Both the position numbers and the translations under genes were made by a program. A stretch of 64,000 nucleotides of DNA from Bog-950 sp964631835 (GTDB lineage: Bacteria; Bacteroidota; Bacteroidia; Chitinophagales; LD1), in contig CAZWAD010000021.1 of the NCBI GenBank assembly GCA_964631835.1, positions 1 to 64,000 of the forward strand, read 5' to 3'. The notes below the pieces were generated by a model. That model was not told the DNA's origin. It did not search any database and saw only the letters and a program-made list of their open reading frames with translations. Below are positions 8,887 through 18,158 of this stretch, piece after piece (the first letter of the stretch is position 1; every line of letters starts with the position of its first letter).

Positions 8887-9462
8887 TTAAGCTTTCTCTC
8901 CTTTATAAAAACAGGTTCGGCATCGGGGTTCGTAGTTTTCTTTTTCGCCCAAAAGAATCTTGCTTTTCTCAGCTGAAGTACGGTACGAGAAGTGGGCAAT
9001 GTCGCCACACTTTACACAAATTGCGTGTACCTTGGTAATATAATCAGCTATAGATAAAAGCTGGGGAATAGGGCCGAAAGGCTTGCCTTCAAAATCCATA
9101 TCAAGTCCTGCAACTATTACCCGGATGCCTGTTTGTGCCAGCTGTTCGCAAACATTGGGCAGTTCCATGTCCATAAACTGTGCTTCGTCAATACCAACAA
9201 CTTCATTCCCCTGTGCCAGTAAAAGAATATTTTCAGAATGAGTAACCGGTGTGGAGCGAATAGAGTTAGAGTCATGAGAAACTACTTTGACCACATCGTA
9301 GCGGTTGTCCACCGAGGGTTTAAAAATCTCTACTTTCTTATTGGCGATATGCGCCCGTTTCAGCCTCCTGATAAGTTCTTCGGTTTTACCCGAAAACATA
9401 GAACCGCAAACCACTTCAATCCATCCTTTTCGCTCGTGCCCGCTTAATGGTTCAATAAACAT
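8887..9462 (-). CDS. tdk: Thymidine kinase
   Basis: Phosphorylates thymidine with ATP in the pyrimidine salvage pathway. Type II (TK1-like) enzyme. I use the ATG at 9462 (191 residues); an upstream in-frame start at 9522 would add 20 residues not typical of the family. Visible motifs are the P-loop GSMFSGKT (20-27), the Walker B-like GIDEAQF with D92/E93, the lasso region, and four zinc-binding cysteines C149, C152, C181 and C184. It is divergent from the conserved hypothetical gene starting at 9566. Confidence 0.96.
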   Translation of the reverse strand: MFIEPLSGHERKGWIEVVCGSMFSGKTEELIRRLKRAHIANKKVEIFKPSVDNRYDVVKVVSHDSNSIRSTPVTHSENILLLAQGNEVVGIDEAQFMDMELPNVCEQLAQTGIRVIVAGLDMDFEGKPFGPIPQLLSIADYITKVHAICVKCGDIAHFSYRTSAEKSKILLGEKENYEPRCRTCFYKGEKA

Positions 9463-9536
9463 ATTAAATGGCTCTGTTTGTCGTTTATTCAATAGCGGCT
9501 GTTCAAAACTCGACAGGCGCACGTGTTAATTCCGGC

Positions 9537-9544
9537 TAAATTTG
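9537..9544 (+). promoter_or_regulatory. Putative Bacteroidota promoter -7 element
   Basis: TAAATTTG matches the TAnnTTTG consensus, 21 bp before the ATG at 9566. No clear TTG was seen at the -33 position. Confidence 0.45.
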
Positions 9545-9565
9545 TTTCACGAAATAAAAATCCGA

Positions 9566-10207
9566 ATGCGCTCAAAAGTATCAGAATTGTTGGAAAAGAT
9601 TAACCGGCTTGCCGGTTCTCCTGCTTTTCCGCAGGTTTCCGATTTGGAATTTGATTTACTCCTGCATCACCTCCGAGAACTTTACAACGAATTGAATTCA
9701 CTGAAAGACTCAAGCCTGGGAATAGTCCATCCGGCAGAAGTTGATAATAAAAATACTGATACAGAAGTTACTCCACCCATAGTAGCGGAGGAAAAGAAGA
9801 TATCGTTTACAGAAACCAAATTAACAAGAAAGTCAGAGGCAAATATTCCGCAAACCGGGGCAACGCCCATTTCAAAAAAGACGATTAACGAGGTAATCCT
9901 CTCATCTGAATCGCTTCACACAAAACTTGCCGGTTCACCGTCTAAGGAAGTTCACCAGAAACTTTCATCAAAACCGCTGAAAGATTTGCTTGACCTAAAT
10001 AAGCGCTTTGTAGTTATCAACGAATTGTTTAACGGAAATAAGGATGCTTTTTCCGCAGCTGTTCACCGAATTGATTCATCGGTTGATTACGTTTCGGCCG
10101 ACTTATATATCCGGGCGGAACTGATGACCGCTTATGCCTGGAACGAAACCTCGCCTGCGGTAGCTCTTTTTTTAAACCTGGTTAAGCAAAAGTTCGGGGA
10201 GGTCTGA
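9566..10207 (+). CDS. Conserved hypothetical protein
   Basis: A 213-residue cytoplasmic protein of a type common in Bacteroidota and of unknown function. The C-terminal ~75 residues carry the recognisable conserved part: KPLKDLLDLNKRFVVINELF, then NGNKDAF and a final FLNLVKQKF. The N-terminal ~40 residues form a coiled helix (VSELLEKINRLAG). The middle is a low-complexity T/P/K-rich linker. I place the start at the ATG at 9566; the upstream TTG overlaps the promoter-like element. It is divergent from tdk and convergent with the big LamG/HYR gene, leaving only 3 bp between their stops. Confidence 0.8.
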   Translation: MRSKVSELLEKINRLAGSPAFPQVSDLEFDLLLHHLRELYNELNSLKDSSLGIVHPAEVDNKNTDTEVTPPIVAEEKKISFTETKLTRKSEANIPQTGATPISKKTINEVILSSESLHTKLAGSPSKEVHQKLSSKPLKDLLDLNKRFVVINELFNGNKDAFSAAVHRIDSSVDYVSADLYIRAELMTAYAWNETSPAVALFLNLVKQKFGEV

Positions 10208-10210
10208 CCG

Positions 10211-13200
10211 CTATTCGCGGCATTTTAAAATCATCCCTCCTGCGTTGCCCGGCTTGGAGTGAAGCACTTTCGACATCAGGGGCTTTTTCCTTTTCAACTC
10301 ATTCCGGTCGTTTGCCACATCGCCATCATAAATGTCAATGCGGAGTGTATTTAGCCCGTATTTGCCTTTGTTCCATGCTTTGGAAATAATGTAGTTTTCG
10401 CCACCTGAGTCTAAAACTAAAATCCTTTTAATCATCCCTTTTTCGGGAATGTGAATCATGTCGCGGTTTACAATTACTTGTCCGTTGAAGATAATGGAGA
10501 CCGTGTCATTATCTTCTTCCCCATCATCATAAATAAATGCGGTAACTAAACAACTGCTTATTTCTGCCTTATGTTCGTAGCTTACTGAATCGGTTCCGAG
10601 GCTCAATGCTTCATCTATTTTTTCGGGCACTACGATTGGCTCACTGAAAACATCGTTTTTGATAATTACACTATAGGTACACATTTGATAATTTCCCGAT
10701 GGGTCAACCGCTCTGTATATAAAAGGATGAACGCCCACCTGTAGGAAGCATCCGCTCTTGGAGCCAACCACCTGAATAAAACTGTCAATACCGCAGTTGT
10801 CGCGCACAGCCGGTTCGCGGTAATAGTAAACAATCCCTCTTCGGGTCACGGGTAAATGAATGGTGGTGTCTGCCGGGCAGTTATTGAACACCGGTGCCTC
10901 TTTATCTTTCGGGCAGGGCTTATGTGCCGATTTGTAGTTCTTCAGCGGAACGGCATCGGGCTTCATGTCTGCCGGTATGTTTTCGACCGGTATGGGAACC
11001 ACCGGTGGGGGAGTTTTTTTCTTTTCCTCTTTTACCGGTTCGGGTTTCTTTTCTTTTCCGGCTGAGGGTGGAAAAAAAGGCTTCTCCGCTTCTTCCTTTT
11101 TTTCCTTGAACTCAGGGTTTTCTGCCGGTTTGTTTTCAGCGGGTTCCTTTTGCCTTGTTTCTTTTACTACCGGTTGCTCAGGTAACTTCTTCTCCTCCGC
11201 CTTAGCTACTGCCGGCTGGACAGGTTTATCCGGCTGTTCAGTCTCCTTTACAACCGGTGGTTCTGGTGCCTTTTTCTCTTCGGTTTTTGGTCCAGCCGGT
11301 TTTCCCTTTATCTCAGGCTTTACTTCAGCGGTCTTTGTTGCAGTAACTGTTTTCTCTTCCTTTTTCATTTCAAGCGGGGGTGGCGCAGGCTTCTGAACTT
11401 CTTTTATAGCCTCTTTTACTTCCTCTTTTTTTACCACCACCGGAACCGGCTGTGCTTGTTCTTTCTCCTCTTGCTTTACTACCGGCAGCGGTTCAATTTT
11501 TTCCGGTTGTTTCGGCTTTTCTTCTTCCACAGTTATTATAAAACTGCACACACCCTTGTTGCCTGAAGCATCTTGAGCCTCGTGCGTCACCACGGTAACG
11601 CCCACCGGAAAATCGCTACCACTCTTTAAACCTGAAACTAATTTAACGGGGAGCCCGATTCCATCGTCATAAGCTACAGGAAGTACATAATTCAAAGGTG
11701 TTGATTTTTGTCCTGCCGGGGTTATGGCTTTAATATCAGCAGGGCAGGTGAGCACCGGTGAGGTGGTGTCGAGCACGGTAACCTTGAAGCTGCAAACGGT
11801 TTTGCCTGCAATGGAATCGTTCCATTCATATTCTATTTCAGTAACACCGATAGGAAACATGGAGCCGCTTGAAAGCCCTTTGGTGCGCGTCATGCGGATG
11901 GTTGTGCCTCTTATTTTCAAAAGCGGTTCATTGTAATTTACAGCAATATTGTATTTGCCGGGAGGAGAGTAAGCTACCTGGTCGTTGGTGCAGTGGTAAA
12001 TGGTTTTGATGGTTTCTTTCAGGATTATTCTGATGCTGCATTCGGCTTTGTTGCCGGAGGCATCAGTGGCGATATACTGCACCATGGTATTGCCCACCGG
12101 AAACTCACCACCGCTCGGAGGACCAGATACCCGTTCCACCTTTACACCGGGGCAGTTATCGGTGGCAACCGGTATGGGGTAGTTTACGATGCCTGAGTTT
12201 TCGCCCTCGGGTGCACGCATGGTTACATCAGGCGGGCACTGAAACACGGGCGCCTGCTTATCGCTGATGGTTACGAAGAAACTGTCCACTACTTTTTTGC
12301 CGGTGGAGGTGGTAGCTTCGTAAGCAATTACATTTTTACCCGCATCGAACAGCGAGCCGCTGGGCAATCCTTTGATTTGTTTCAATTCGGTTTTCCCGCA
12401 GCCGGTAGTAACTGCAGGTTCGGCAAAAGCCACCACCGCAGAGCACTGTCCGGCATCGGCATTTTTCTGAATATCATCGGGAAAGGTGATGGAAACTTGC
12501 TCACCGATCTTACCGGTTTGGTCATTGAACAGGTCTGTAATTTCGCTGAAGGACAAGCCCCTGCGGAAAACGAATACATCGTCAAGACTGCCGCGGAAAT
12601 ATTTACCGGTGCTCAAATCGCGCCCTAATTCAAGCGCCAGGTTGTTTGCGGGCAGGGGCCTCATGCTTACCCCTTGGCAAATTAACTGGTTGTTGAGGTA
12701 CACGTAAACAAAGGTTCCATCGAGGGTGATGGCGAGGAAATACCACTTGTTGAACTCAATGGGGTGGGAGAGGTAAGATGGGTCCTGTACCCAAAAGTCG
12801 CTGCTCAGAAAAATATCGGCATAGCTGTTACCAAATGTTTTTTTGAGGCTGAGGCAGTATTGCGCTTTGGCACCGGTACCGGTTTCGGAGCCGGCTTTTG
12901 AAATAAGCGGAAGGGTTAAGTTGCTGCTGCCGGAGGGGTCTTTTTCGGCTTTGAACCAGGCGGCCAGGGTGATGGAGAAGGTTATGGCTTGCAGGCCGGT
13001 GGCGTTAGGCACCGAAACATAACCCGTGGTGCCATCGAAACGGAGGGCACCGCAGGCATTGCCGAAGCGGTCTTCGGCTATGGTAACTCCGCCTTTCACT
13101 ACACCGTGGTTGCTACCGGTCTTATCGGCAGCGTTGCCGTTGAGCGGATAATGAGCCGCCAGCCCACCGGAGGGAGCCTGAGCCACCGGTTCTAATGCAT

Positions 13201-13255
13201 GTAAAAAAAGAAAGGCCGCTGTTAAGTATCGTAACAAGTATTGCGCAGTTTTCAA
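10211..13255 (-). CDS. Giant secreted LamG/HYR protein with PEVK-like spacer
   Basis: About 1014 residues. The signal-peptide-like sequence LKTAQYLLRYLTAAFLFLHA is preceded by no nearby ATG, so I place the start at a TTG (13255); an ATG far upstream (13456) lies in repeat-like DNA. Order of domains: LamG/concanavalin-type lectin domain (~25-230, FDGTTGYVSVPNA, GRDLSTGKYFRGSLDDV), four HYR-like domains (~235-570, with DASGNK), a ~200-residue segment made almost only of P, E, V, K, A and Q (~575-775), another HYR domain (~780-865), and a C-terminal domain beginning FIYDDGEEDNDTVSI seen in other Bacteroidota surface proteins. I see no T9SS sorting domain. It is likely a cell-surface adhesin with an extensible stalk. 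The start is uncertain. Confidence 0.8.
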   Translation of the reverse strand: MKTAQYLLRYLTAAFLFLHALEPVAQAPSGGLAAHYPLNGNAADKTGSNHGVVKGGVTIAEDRFGNACGALRFDGTTGYVSVPNATGLQAITFSITLAAWFKAEKDPSGSSNLTLPLISKAGSETGTGAKAQYCLSLKKTFGNSYADIFLSSDFWVQDPSYLSHPIEFNKWYFLAITLDGTFVYVYLNNQLICQGVSMRPLPANNLALELGRDLSTGKYFRGSLDDVFVFRRGLSFSEITDLFNDQTGKIGEQVSITFPDDIQKNADAGQCSAVVAFAEPAVTTGCGKTELKQIKGLPSGSLFDAGKNVIAYEATTSTGKKVVDSFFVTISDKQAPVFQCPPDVTMRAPEGENSGIVNYPIPVATDNCPGVKVERVSGPPSGGEFPVGNTMVQYIATDASGNKAECSIRIILKETIKTIYHCTNDQVAYSPPGKYNIAVNYNEPLLKIRGTTIRMTRTKGLSSGSMFPIGVTEIEYEWNDSIAGKTVCSFKVTVLDTTSPVLTCPADIKAITPAGQKSTPLNYVLPVAYDDGIGLPVKLVSGLKSGSDFPVGVTVVTHEAQDASGNKGVCSFIITVEEEKPKQPEKIEPLPVVKQEEKEQAQPVPVVVKKEEVKEAIKEVQKPAPPPLEMKKEEKTVTATKTAEVKPEIKGKPAGPKTEEKKAPEPPVVKETEQPDKPVQPAVAKAEEKKLPEQPVVKETRQKEPAENKPAENPEFKEKKEEAEKPFFPPSAGKEKKPEPVKEEKKKTPPPVVPIPVENIPADMKPDAVPLKNYKSAHKPCPKDKEAPVFNNCPADTTIHLPVTRRGIVYYYREPAVRDNCGIDSFIQVVGSKSGCFLQVGVHPFIYRAVDPSGNYQMCTYSVIIKNDVFSEPIVVPEKIDEALSLGTDSVSYEHKAEISSCLVTAFIYDDGEEDNDTVSIIFNGQVIVNRDMIHIPEKGMIKRILVLDSGGENYIISKAWNKGKYGLNTLRIDIYDGDVANDRNELKRKKPLMSKVLHSKPGNAGGMILKCRE

Positions 13256-13642
13256 GTGGGTAAACTTAATATATAACGCAGTTTTATGCCCCGGGTTTTT
13301 ACTTACAATAGCCGCTTTGTATAATATGTAAGACGTTGGAGTGGAGTTTATCCTCACAAGTGCTGAGCAGGAGGACGCTGTCACCCTAAGCCTGCGGGAG
13401 CGTGAATGCAAGATGCTTCTTCTCCGTTCAGCAAAAAAGGAAAGGCACTGGCACATTGAACTTGTCGAAATGTTATAATGGATGAATATAAGATGCTTTG
13501 GCTACGCTTTGCTCCGCTTAACTTGGCATGGGGCAAAAAATGAAGATTGCTGCAAGAACAAGAGCATACATCTGCTAAAAAAACTTTTAGCATTCAACCC
13601 GCCATAGTGGGTTTATTATAAAAGAAAAGGGAGCGGAAAATA
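13256..13642. other. Gene-poor region with decayed repeats
   Basis: No convincing gene. It holds a CATTGAACTTGTCGAAAT block (13453-13470) resembling dispersed Bacteroidota repeats, a GCTAAAA/TTTTAGC hairpin (13574-13580 with 13585-13591) and an AACCC/GGGTT hairpin (13596-13613). Short phrases such as AAGATGCTT recur twice. Open frames here are short and unlike their neighbours. Confidence 0.5.
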
Positions 13643-13673
13643 AAAAAGCGAGCCTTTCCGGGATTCGCTTTTT
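13643..13673 (-). terminator. Terminator of small secreted protein gene
   Basis: AAAAAGCGA (13643-13651) pairs with TCGCTTTTT (13665-13673). The A-run on the plus strand gives U residues on the minus strand. Confidence 0.75.
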
Positions 13674-13695
13674 ATAAGTGAACAGGTTACCCTGC

Positions 13696-14301
13696 TTATC
13701 TTAAAACAACAGTTGCGGTTTCTATGTCCGATTCCAGAACCGGGGTATGGTTAACAGCCGTTTGGGTTTCAATTAAGTTTCCGGTAAAAACTTTGGTGCT
13801 GCTTCCGAACTGTGAAGCGGGCGAAGCATTCATTACGTTGTTGATAAAGTAAATTCCGTTGGCTCCGGCAGCGTTGCCGCCAAAGTTGTTGAAGTTATTG
13901 CCGGTAACCACCTGGTTGTTGTTGTCAATAGTTCCTTTGTTGTCAATATCCATTACCGCTTCCAGGCTCAGGTTATTGCTGATGGTTCCTTCATTAATAA
14001 TACGCTTCATTACGGTGTTGCCAAAGTTTACAAACTTGCCGGTTTTGGCAACTACCAAGTCTTTCATGCCAATCATTCCTGCGCCTTTTTCAACCTGCAG
14101 GGTTCCTTCCACCACAATTGAAGTATTCATGGTTATATTGCCGGTGATGATAACCACATCATCAGCCTTAATAACCGAACCGATATACTGCCCGCCCCAA
14201 ACCGAAGCATCGCTCCATTTGCCTGAGCCTACTACATAAGTTTTAGCATTTGCAGCGGTGAAGATGGCGAGGGTTGCGATAAGTGTGTAAAGTTTTTTCA
14301 T
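13696..14301 (-). CDS. Small exported beta-rich protein
   Basis: 201-residue protein with a clear signal peptide (MKKLYTLIATLAIFTAANA). The mature part starts KTYVVGSGKWSDASVWGG, a pattern seen at the start of G8-like or beta-solenoid surface proteins, and continues with repeating V/N/G-rich strands (about 20 residues per repeat) that suggest a short beta-helix. It has no T9SS sorting domain and no lipobox, so it is periplasmic or secreted by another route. Function unknown. It is monocistronic. Confidence 0.75.
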   Translation of the reverse strand: MKKLYTLIATLAIFTAANAKTYVVGSGKWSDASVWGGQYIGSVIKADDVVIITGNITMNTSIVVEGTLQVEKGAGMIGMKDLVVAKTGKFVNFGNTVMKRIINEGTISNNLSLEAVMDIDNKGTIDNNNQVVTGNNFNNFGGNAAGANGIYFINNVMNASPASQFGSSTKVFTGNLIETQTAVNHTPVLESDIETATVVLR

Positions 14302-14570
14302 ACAGTGTTTTTATAGAAATATGGAATGGTTTACGCCTTCCACGTTGGGAAGTTGCAGGGTAAGGAGAAGTGTTTTACAGAGTAAAGAATGAGGAATACA
14401 AAGAGCCCTTTTTACGGTTGTTTCAGGTATCCTTCTGTTTATTTTTTTTACCCCTCTGTTCGGAGAGCATCGCTTTTTGTTAATAATACATACCGCTTCC
14501 GAAAAAATAATTTCATCATTGCACAATAATTTATTAGCCCTGCGTTTAAGTTCAGTTACCACATAAAACC

Positions 14571-15620
14571 GTGAAAGAGATTACCGCGAAGGAATTAGCC
14601 GCTTTGCTGGATGCAAGGCTTGAAGGAGACCCCGAAACAAAAGTTTCCAAACTCGCCAAAATTGAAGAAGCTGACAAGGAATCGTTCTGTTTTCTCGGTA
14701 ACCCCAGGTACTTTCATTACGCGCAAACAGCAAGTGCAGGTATTCTTCTATGTGATGAAACCTTAGACTACAACCGGGCGAATATTTCAGCGGCCCTTCG
14801 GGTAAGGGAACCCTACCAGGCTTTTCAGAAATTGATGGAACTTTACGCCTCCATGAATGGCAGGGAAAAAACATCGCAGATTGAAGAGTATTCGCACATA
14901 GGAAAAAACACTGTCTACGGCAGCAACTTCCATTTGGGGGCGTTCAGCTATGTGGGGGATAACGTAAAGATTGGGAACAATGTAACCATTTACCCCAACT
15001 GCTATGTGGGCGATAATGCCGAAATAGGAGATGACACTATTCTTTATGCTAACGTATCGGTTTATTACGATTGCAAAATTGGCAGCCGCAGTATTCTTCA
15101 CTCAGGCGCGGTAGTTGGTTCCGATGGGTTCGGATTTGCCCCTCAGGCGGACGGGAGCTACAAAAAGATACCTCAAACCGGCAACGTAGTTATCGGAAAT
15201 GATGTGGAAATTGGCTCTAACACTTGTATAGACCGCGCAGTGATGGGTTCCACTCACATTCGCGATGGAGTAAAGCTCGATAACCTCATTCAGGTGGCTC
15301 ACAATGTTGACATTGGCGAAAACACGGTGATTGCAGCGCAGGCGGGTATTTCGGGCTCCACCAAATTTGGCAAAAACGTGATGATAGGAGGGCAGGCCGG
15401 AATCACCGGTCACCTAAACATTGCCGATGGAGTAAAAATTCAGGCTCAGTCAGCTGTTATCCGCGATGTAACCGAAAAAGGGAAAGGAATTTCAGGCGCA
15501 CCGGCTACTGATGCGCGCGAACACTACCGCATACTTGCTTCCATGAAAATTCTTCCGCAGTTAATCCAGCGGGTAAAAGAACTGGAAAAGAAAATAGAAG
15601 AATGGAAAAACCAGTTGTAA
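14571..15620 (+). CDS. lpxD: UDP-3-O-acylglucosamine N-acyltransferase
   Basis: Third step of lipid A synthesis: transfers a hydroxyacyl chain from ACP to the 2-amino group of UDP-3-O-acylglucosamine, in the cytoplasm. 349 residues, start codon GTG. It has an N-terminal uridine-binding domain (~1-100), left-handed beta-helix hexapeptide repeats (~105-310, e.g. IGKNTVYGSNF, IGNNVTIYPN), and a C-terminal helix (~320-349). The catalytic histidine is H244 in QVAHNVDIGENT. It opens a plus-strand run (lpxD, SGNH gene, lpxC-fabZ, lpxA). Confidence 0.96.
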   Translation: MKEITAKELAALLDARLEGDPETKVSKLAKIEEADKESFCFLGNPRYFHYAQTASAGILLCDETLDYNRANISAALRVREPYQAFQKLMELYASMNGREKTSQIEEYSHIGKNTVYGSNFHLGAFSYVGDNVKIGNNVTIYPNCYVGDNAEIGDDTILYANVSVYYDCKIGSRSILHSGAVVGSDGFGFAPQADGSYKKIPQTGNVVIGNDVEIGSNTCIDRAVMGSTHIRDGVKLDNLIQVAHNVDIGENTVIAAQAGISGSTKFGKNVMIGGQAGITGHLNIADGVKIQAQSAVIRDVTEKGKGISGAPATDAREHYRILASMKILPQLIQRVKELEKKIEEWKNQL

Positions 15621-15623
15621 GGG

Positions 15624-16688
15624 ATGAAGAGAAAAATTACCCCCCTTCTGTTTAATATTTTTCTTGTTGCTTTTCTTCTCGAAATATCTCTTCGTTTCGT
15701 TCCTTTCTTAAAAACTTCTTCCGAAAAAAACGAAGGGAGGTATGTAAGCTACTACGGGGCGGTGAAAAACTCGTGGTATCATACCTGGGTACCGAATTCA
15801 GATAACATCATCAGTGGAGGTAAAGAATTTTCTTATCCGTTTAAAGCCAACTCGCTTGGCTTAAGAGAAAAGGAGTTTACCCTGGAAAAACCCGATTCCG
15901 TTTTCCGAATTATAGTTCTGGGCGATTCGTATGCCGAAGGAGTAGGCACAGCATATGACAGCGCCTGGCCGCGGTTTCTGGAAAGACTAATCCAAAGTAA
16001 ATACGGAAAAAACTTTGAGGTTATCAATGCCGGAGTATCCGGCAGCGACCCGTTTTATTCTTATACCTTACTTCGCGATAAACTCATTCATTACTATCCC
16101 GATGCGGTTTTAGTGTCGATAAACACTTCCGATATCTACGATTTTATTTACCGGGGAGGTAAGGACAGATTTCAACCCGATGGGACAACACATTACAGGA
16201 AAGGCCCCTGGTTTGAGCCCCTTTATCATTATAGTTATTTCGCCCGCGCTTCGTTGTATTTACTTGGATACGGAAGAGGCCTGGTAAAAAGTTCGTCTAT
16301 AAACCATTGGAACAGGGTCGCCACTGATTCTATTGCTTTAGTACTTTCAGACATAAAAAAAATTTGCGATACCAAAGGTATTTCCTTTGCTACTGTAATT
16401 CATTCTAACGGAGGCTTTTTAAAAACAGATTTTTTCAGCAGCATTCGGAAGTTTTTAGGTAATTCTATTCCCGACATTCAGATATTGGATAAGAAAGTAA
16501 GTTATGCAAACAACTTTGATATTACTCCCGAAATGCTTGATGTGATAAACGAAAAGAACAGTGATGAATACATTTGGCATTCGAATTATCACTTTACCGG
16601 AAAAGGTTACGAACTGTTTTCCAATATTTTGTTTGAAAAAATCATTCAAACCGATTCGTTGTTTTTCCTGAAGAGAAATTCTGACTAA
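15624..16688 (+). CDS. Membrane-anchored SGNH/GDSL hydrolase
   Basis: 354 residues with one N-terminal membrane segment (~7-28), so the catalytic domain is probably periplasmic. SGNH blocks are visible: I, VLGDSYAEGVG with nucleophile S102; II, NAGVSGSDP (G137/G140); III, SINTSD with N167; V, H323 in HFTGKGYE. SGNH enzymes remove or transfer acyl or acetyl groups on lipids and polysaccharides. Its start lies three bases after the lpxD stop and it sits inside the lipid A gene run, so a role in envelope lipid or glycan acyl modification is a reasonable inference. Substrate unknown. Confidence 0.85.
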   Translation: MKRKITPLLFNIFLVAFLLEISLRFVPFLKTSSEKNEGRYVSYYGAVKNSWYHTWVPNSDNIISGGKEFSYPFKANSLGLREKEFTLEKPDSVFRIIVLGDSYAEGVGTAYDSAWPRFLERLIQSKYGKNFEVINAGVSGSDPFYSYTLLRDKLIHYYPDAVLVSINTSDIYDFIYRGGKDRFQPDGTTHYRKGPWFEPLYHYSYFARASLYLLGYGRGLVKSSSINHWNRVATDSIALVLSDIKKICDTKGISFATVIHSNGGFLKTDFFSSIRKFLGNSIPDIQILDKKVSYANNFDITPEMLDVINEKNSDEYIWHSNYHFTGKGYELFSNILFEKIIQTDSLFFLKRNSD

Positions 16689-16725
16689 CCCCAATTACCC
16701 GAGCATGAAAGATGTCTTAAAATTT

Positions 16726-16733
16726 TACATTTG
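16726..16733 (+). promoter_or_regulatory. Putative promoter -7 element for lpxC-fabZ
   Basis: TACATTTG (TAnnTTTG consensus) inside TTTTACATTTGTCGCCCT, 21 bp before the ATG. The same 18-mer with one change precedes the DedA gene at 53912. It suggests lpxC-fabZ has its own promoter within the lpx cluster. Confidence 0.6.
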
Positions 16734-16754
16734 TCGCCCTTTAAAAAATTGTAA

Positions 16755-18158
16755 ATGAATCATTCTTTACAACAAACTATCAAGCGGGAGGTTGAACTCA
16801 CCGGAGTAGGTTTACATACAGGAGAAAGCGTTACGGTAAAGTTCGTTCCGGCACCTCCCAATCATGGTATCCGTTTTCAGCGGGTTGATTTGAACGATAA
16901 ACCGGTTATACCTGCCGATTGCGACCTGGTAACCACCGTACAACGCGGTACTACCCTGGAAAAAGGACTTGCTTCTGTATCCACTGTAGAGCATGTAATG
17001 AGTTCTCTCATTGGTTTGCAAATAGATAACTGCTTAGTACAGGTAGATGGAATTGAAATACCTATCATGGATGGCAGCGCCCGGTATTTTGTTGAAGCCC
17101 TGGAGAAAGCAGGTATCCAGGAACAGGGAGAGGAGCGCGATATATTTGAGCTAAGGCAGAATATTCATTATGCCGACAAAGAAAGCGGGGTGGAGTATCT
17201 TGCCATGCCATCAAACCGGTATAAAGTTACCGCCCTCATTGATTACAAAAGCGAAGTGCTTGGGCAGCAGCACGCTACATTGGATAAAGTACATGATTTC
17301 AAAAGAGAAATCGCTCCGTCACGAACATTTTGCTTTTTACATGAGTTAGAAATGCTGTACGAAGCCGGCCTGATACGTGGAGGTGACTTGAATAATGCCA
17401 TAATCGTAGTGGATAAGCCGGTAACTGAAGACGAGCGTGCCAAACTGGCTTCCCTTTTCAACAAACCTGATATAAAAGTAGTTGAAGAAGGAATTCTTAA
17501 TAATGTCGAACTACATCATCACAACGAACCGGCCCGCCATAAACTGCTGGATGTAATTGGTGATTTAGGATTAATCGGTACACCGGTTAACGCTAACATT
17601 ATTGCCACCAAACCCGGTCACAAACACAATGTAGAGTTCGCCAGAATTCTTAAAGCACATATCAGGCAGGAGAAAATGAAAGAGCCGGCTCCTGATTACA
17701 ATCCCAATACCCCACCGGTATATGATTCCATGGGTATTGAAAAGATTCTTCCGCACCGCTATCCCTTTTTGTTGATTGATAAAATCATTTATTTGAACGA
17801 TACCGAAGTGGTTGGAGTGAAAAATGTAACCTTTAACGAAGAATTTTTCCGCGGGCATTTTCCCGGTAATCCTGTTATGCCCGGTGTTCTTCAGCTGGAA
17901 GCTATGGCTCAAACCGGTGGAATTTTAGTCCTTCACAAATTACCGGACCCGCAGAATTACGACACCTACTTTATCAAAATTGACAAGGTAAAATTCAAAA
18001 ACAAAGTAGTGCCCGGTGATACGGTTCTGTTTAAAATGGAACTTCTTTCGCCTATGCGCAGGGGAATAATTGAAATGCGCGGTACGGCTTATGTGGGAAA
18101 TAAGTTAGTGAGCGAGGCCGAAATGATGGCCAAGATTCAGCGCAAAGAAGGGAAATAA
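16755..18158 (+). CDS. lpxC/fabZ: LpxC-FabZ fusion enzyme
   Basis: Bifunctional protein of 467 residues, typical of Bacteroidota. Residues ~1-305 are LpxC, the zinc-dependent UDP-3-O-acyl-GlcNAc deacetylase and committed step of lipid A synthesis. Zinc ligands are H80 (in STVEH), H262 and D266, with E79 and H289 as catalytic residues. Residues ~325-467 are FabZ, the 3-hydroxyacyl-ACP dehydratase of fatty acid elongation, with the FRGHFPGNPVMPGVLQLEAM signature (H368, E382). The fusion physically joins two enzymes that draw on the same hydroxyacyl-ACP pool. The stop overlaps the lpxA start by one base, implying coupled translation. Confidence 0.98.
   Translation: MNHSLQQTIKREVELTGVGLHTGESVTVKFVPAPPNHGIRFQRVDLNDKPVIPADCDLVTTVQRGTTLEKGLASVSTVEHVMSSLIGLQIDNCLVQVDGIEIPIMDGSARYFVEALEKAGIQEQGEERDIFELRQNIHYADKESGVEYLAMPSNRYKVTALIDYKSEVLGQQHATLDKVHDFKREIAPSRTFCFLHELEMLYEAGLIRGGDLNNAIIVVDKPVTEDERAKLASLFNKPDIKVVEEGILNNVELHHHNEPARHKLLDVIGDLGLIGTPVNANIIATKPGHKHNVEFARILKAHIRQEKMKEPAPDYNPNTPPVYDSMGIEKILPHRYPFLLIDKIIYLNDTEVVGVKNVTFNEEFFRGHFPGNPVMPGVLQLEAMAQTGGILVLHKLPDPQNYDTYFIKIDKVKFKNKVVPGDTVLFKMELLSPMRRGIIEMRGTAYVGNKLVSEAEMMAKIQRKEGK

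Noticed and set aside
10965..11396. Plus-strand frame opposite the PEVK-like segment
   Set aside because: Created by the biased composition of the P/E/V/K/A codons on the other strand.
13381..13593. Small minus-strand gene
   Set aside because: Sequence is decayed repeat-like DNA; the frame has no domain or start signal and a composition unlike neighbours.
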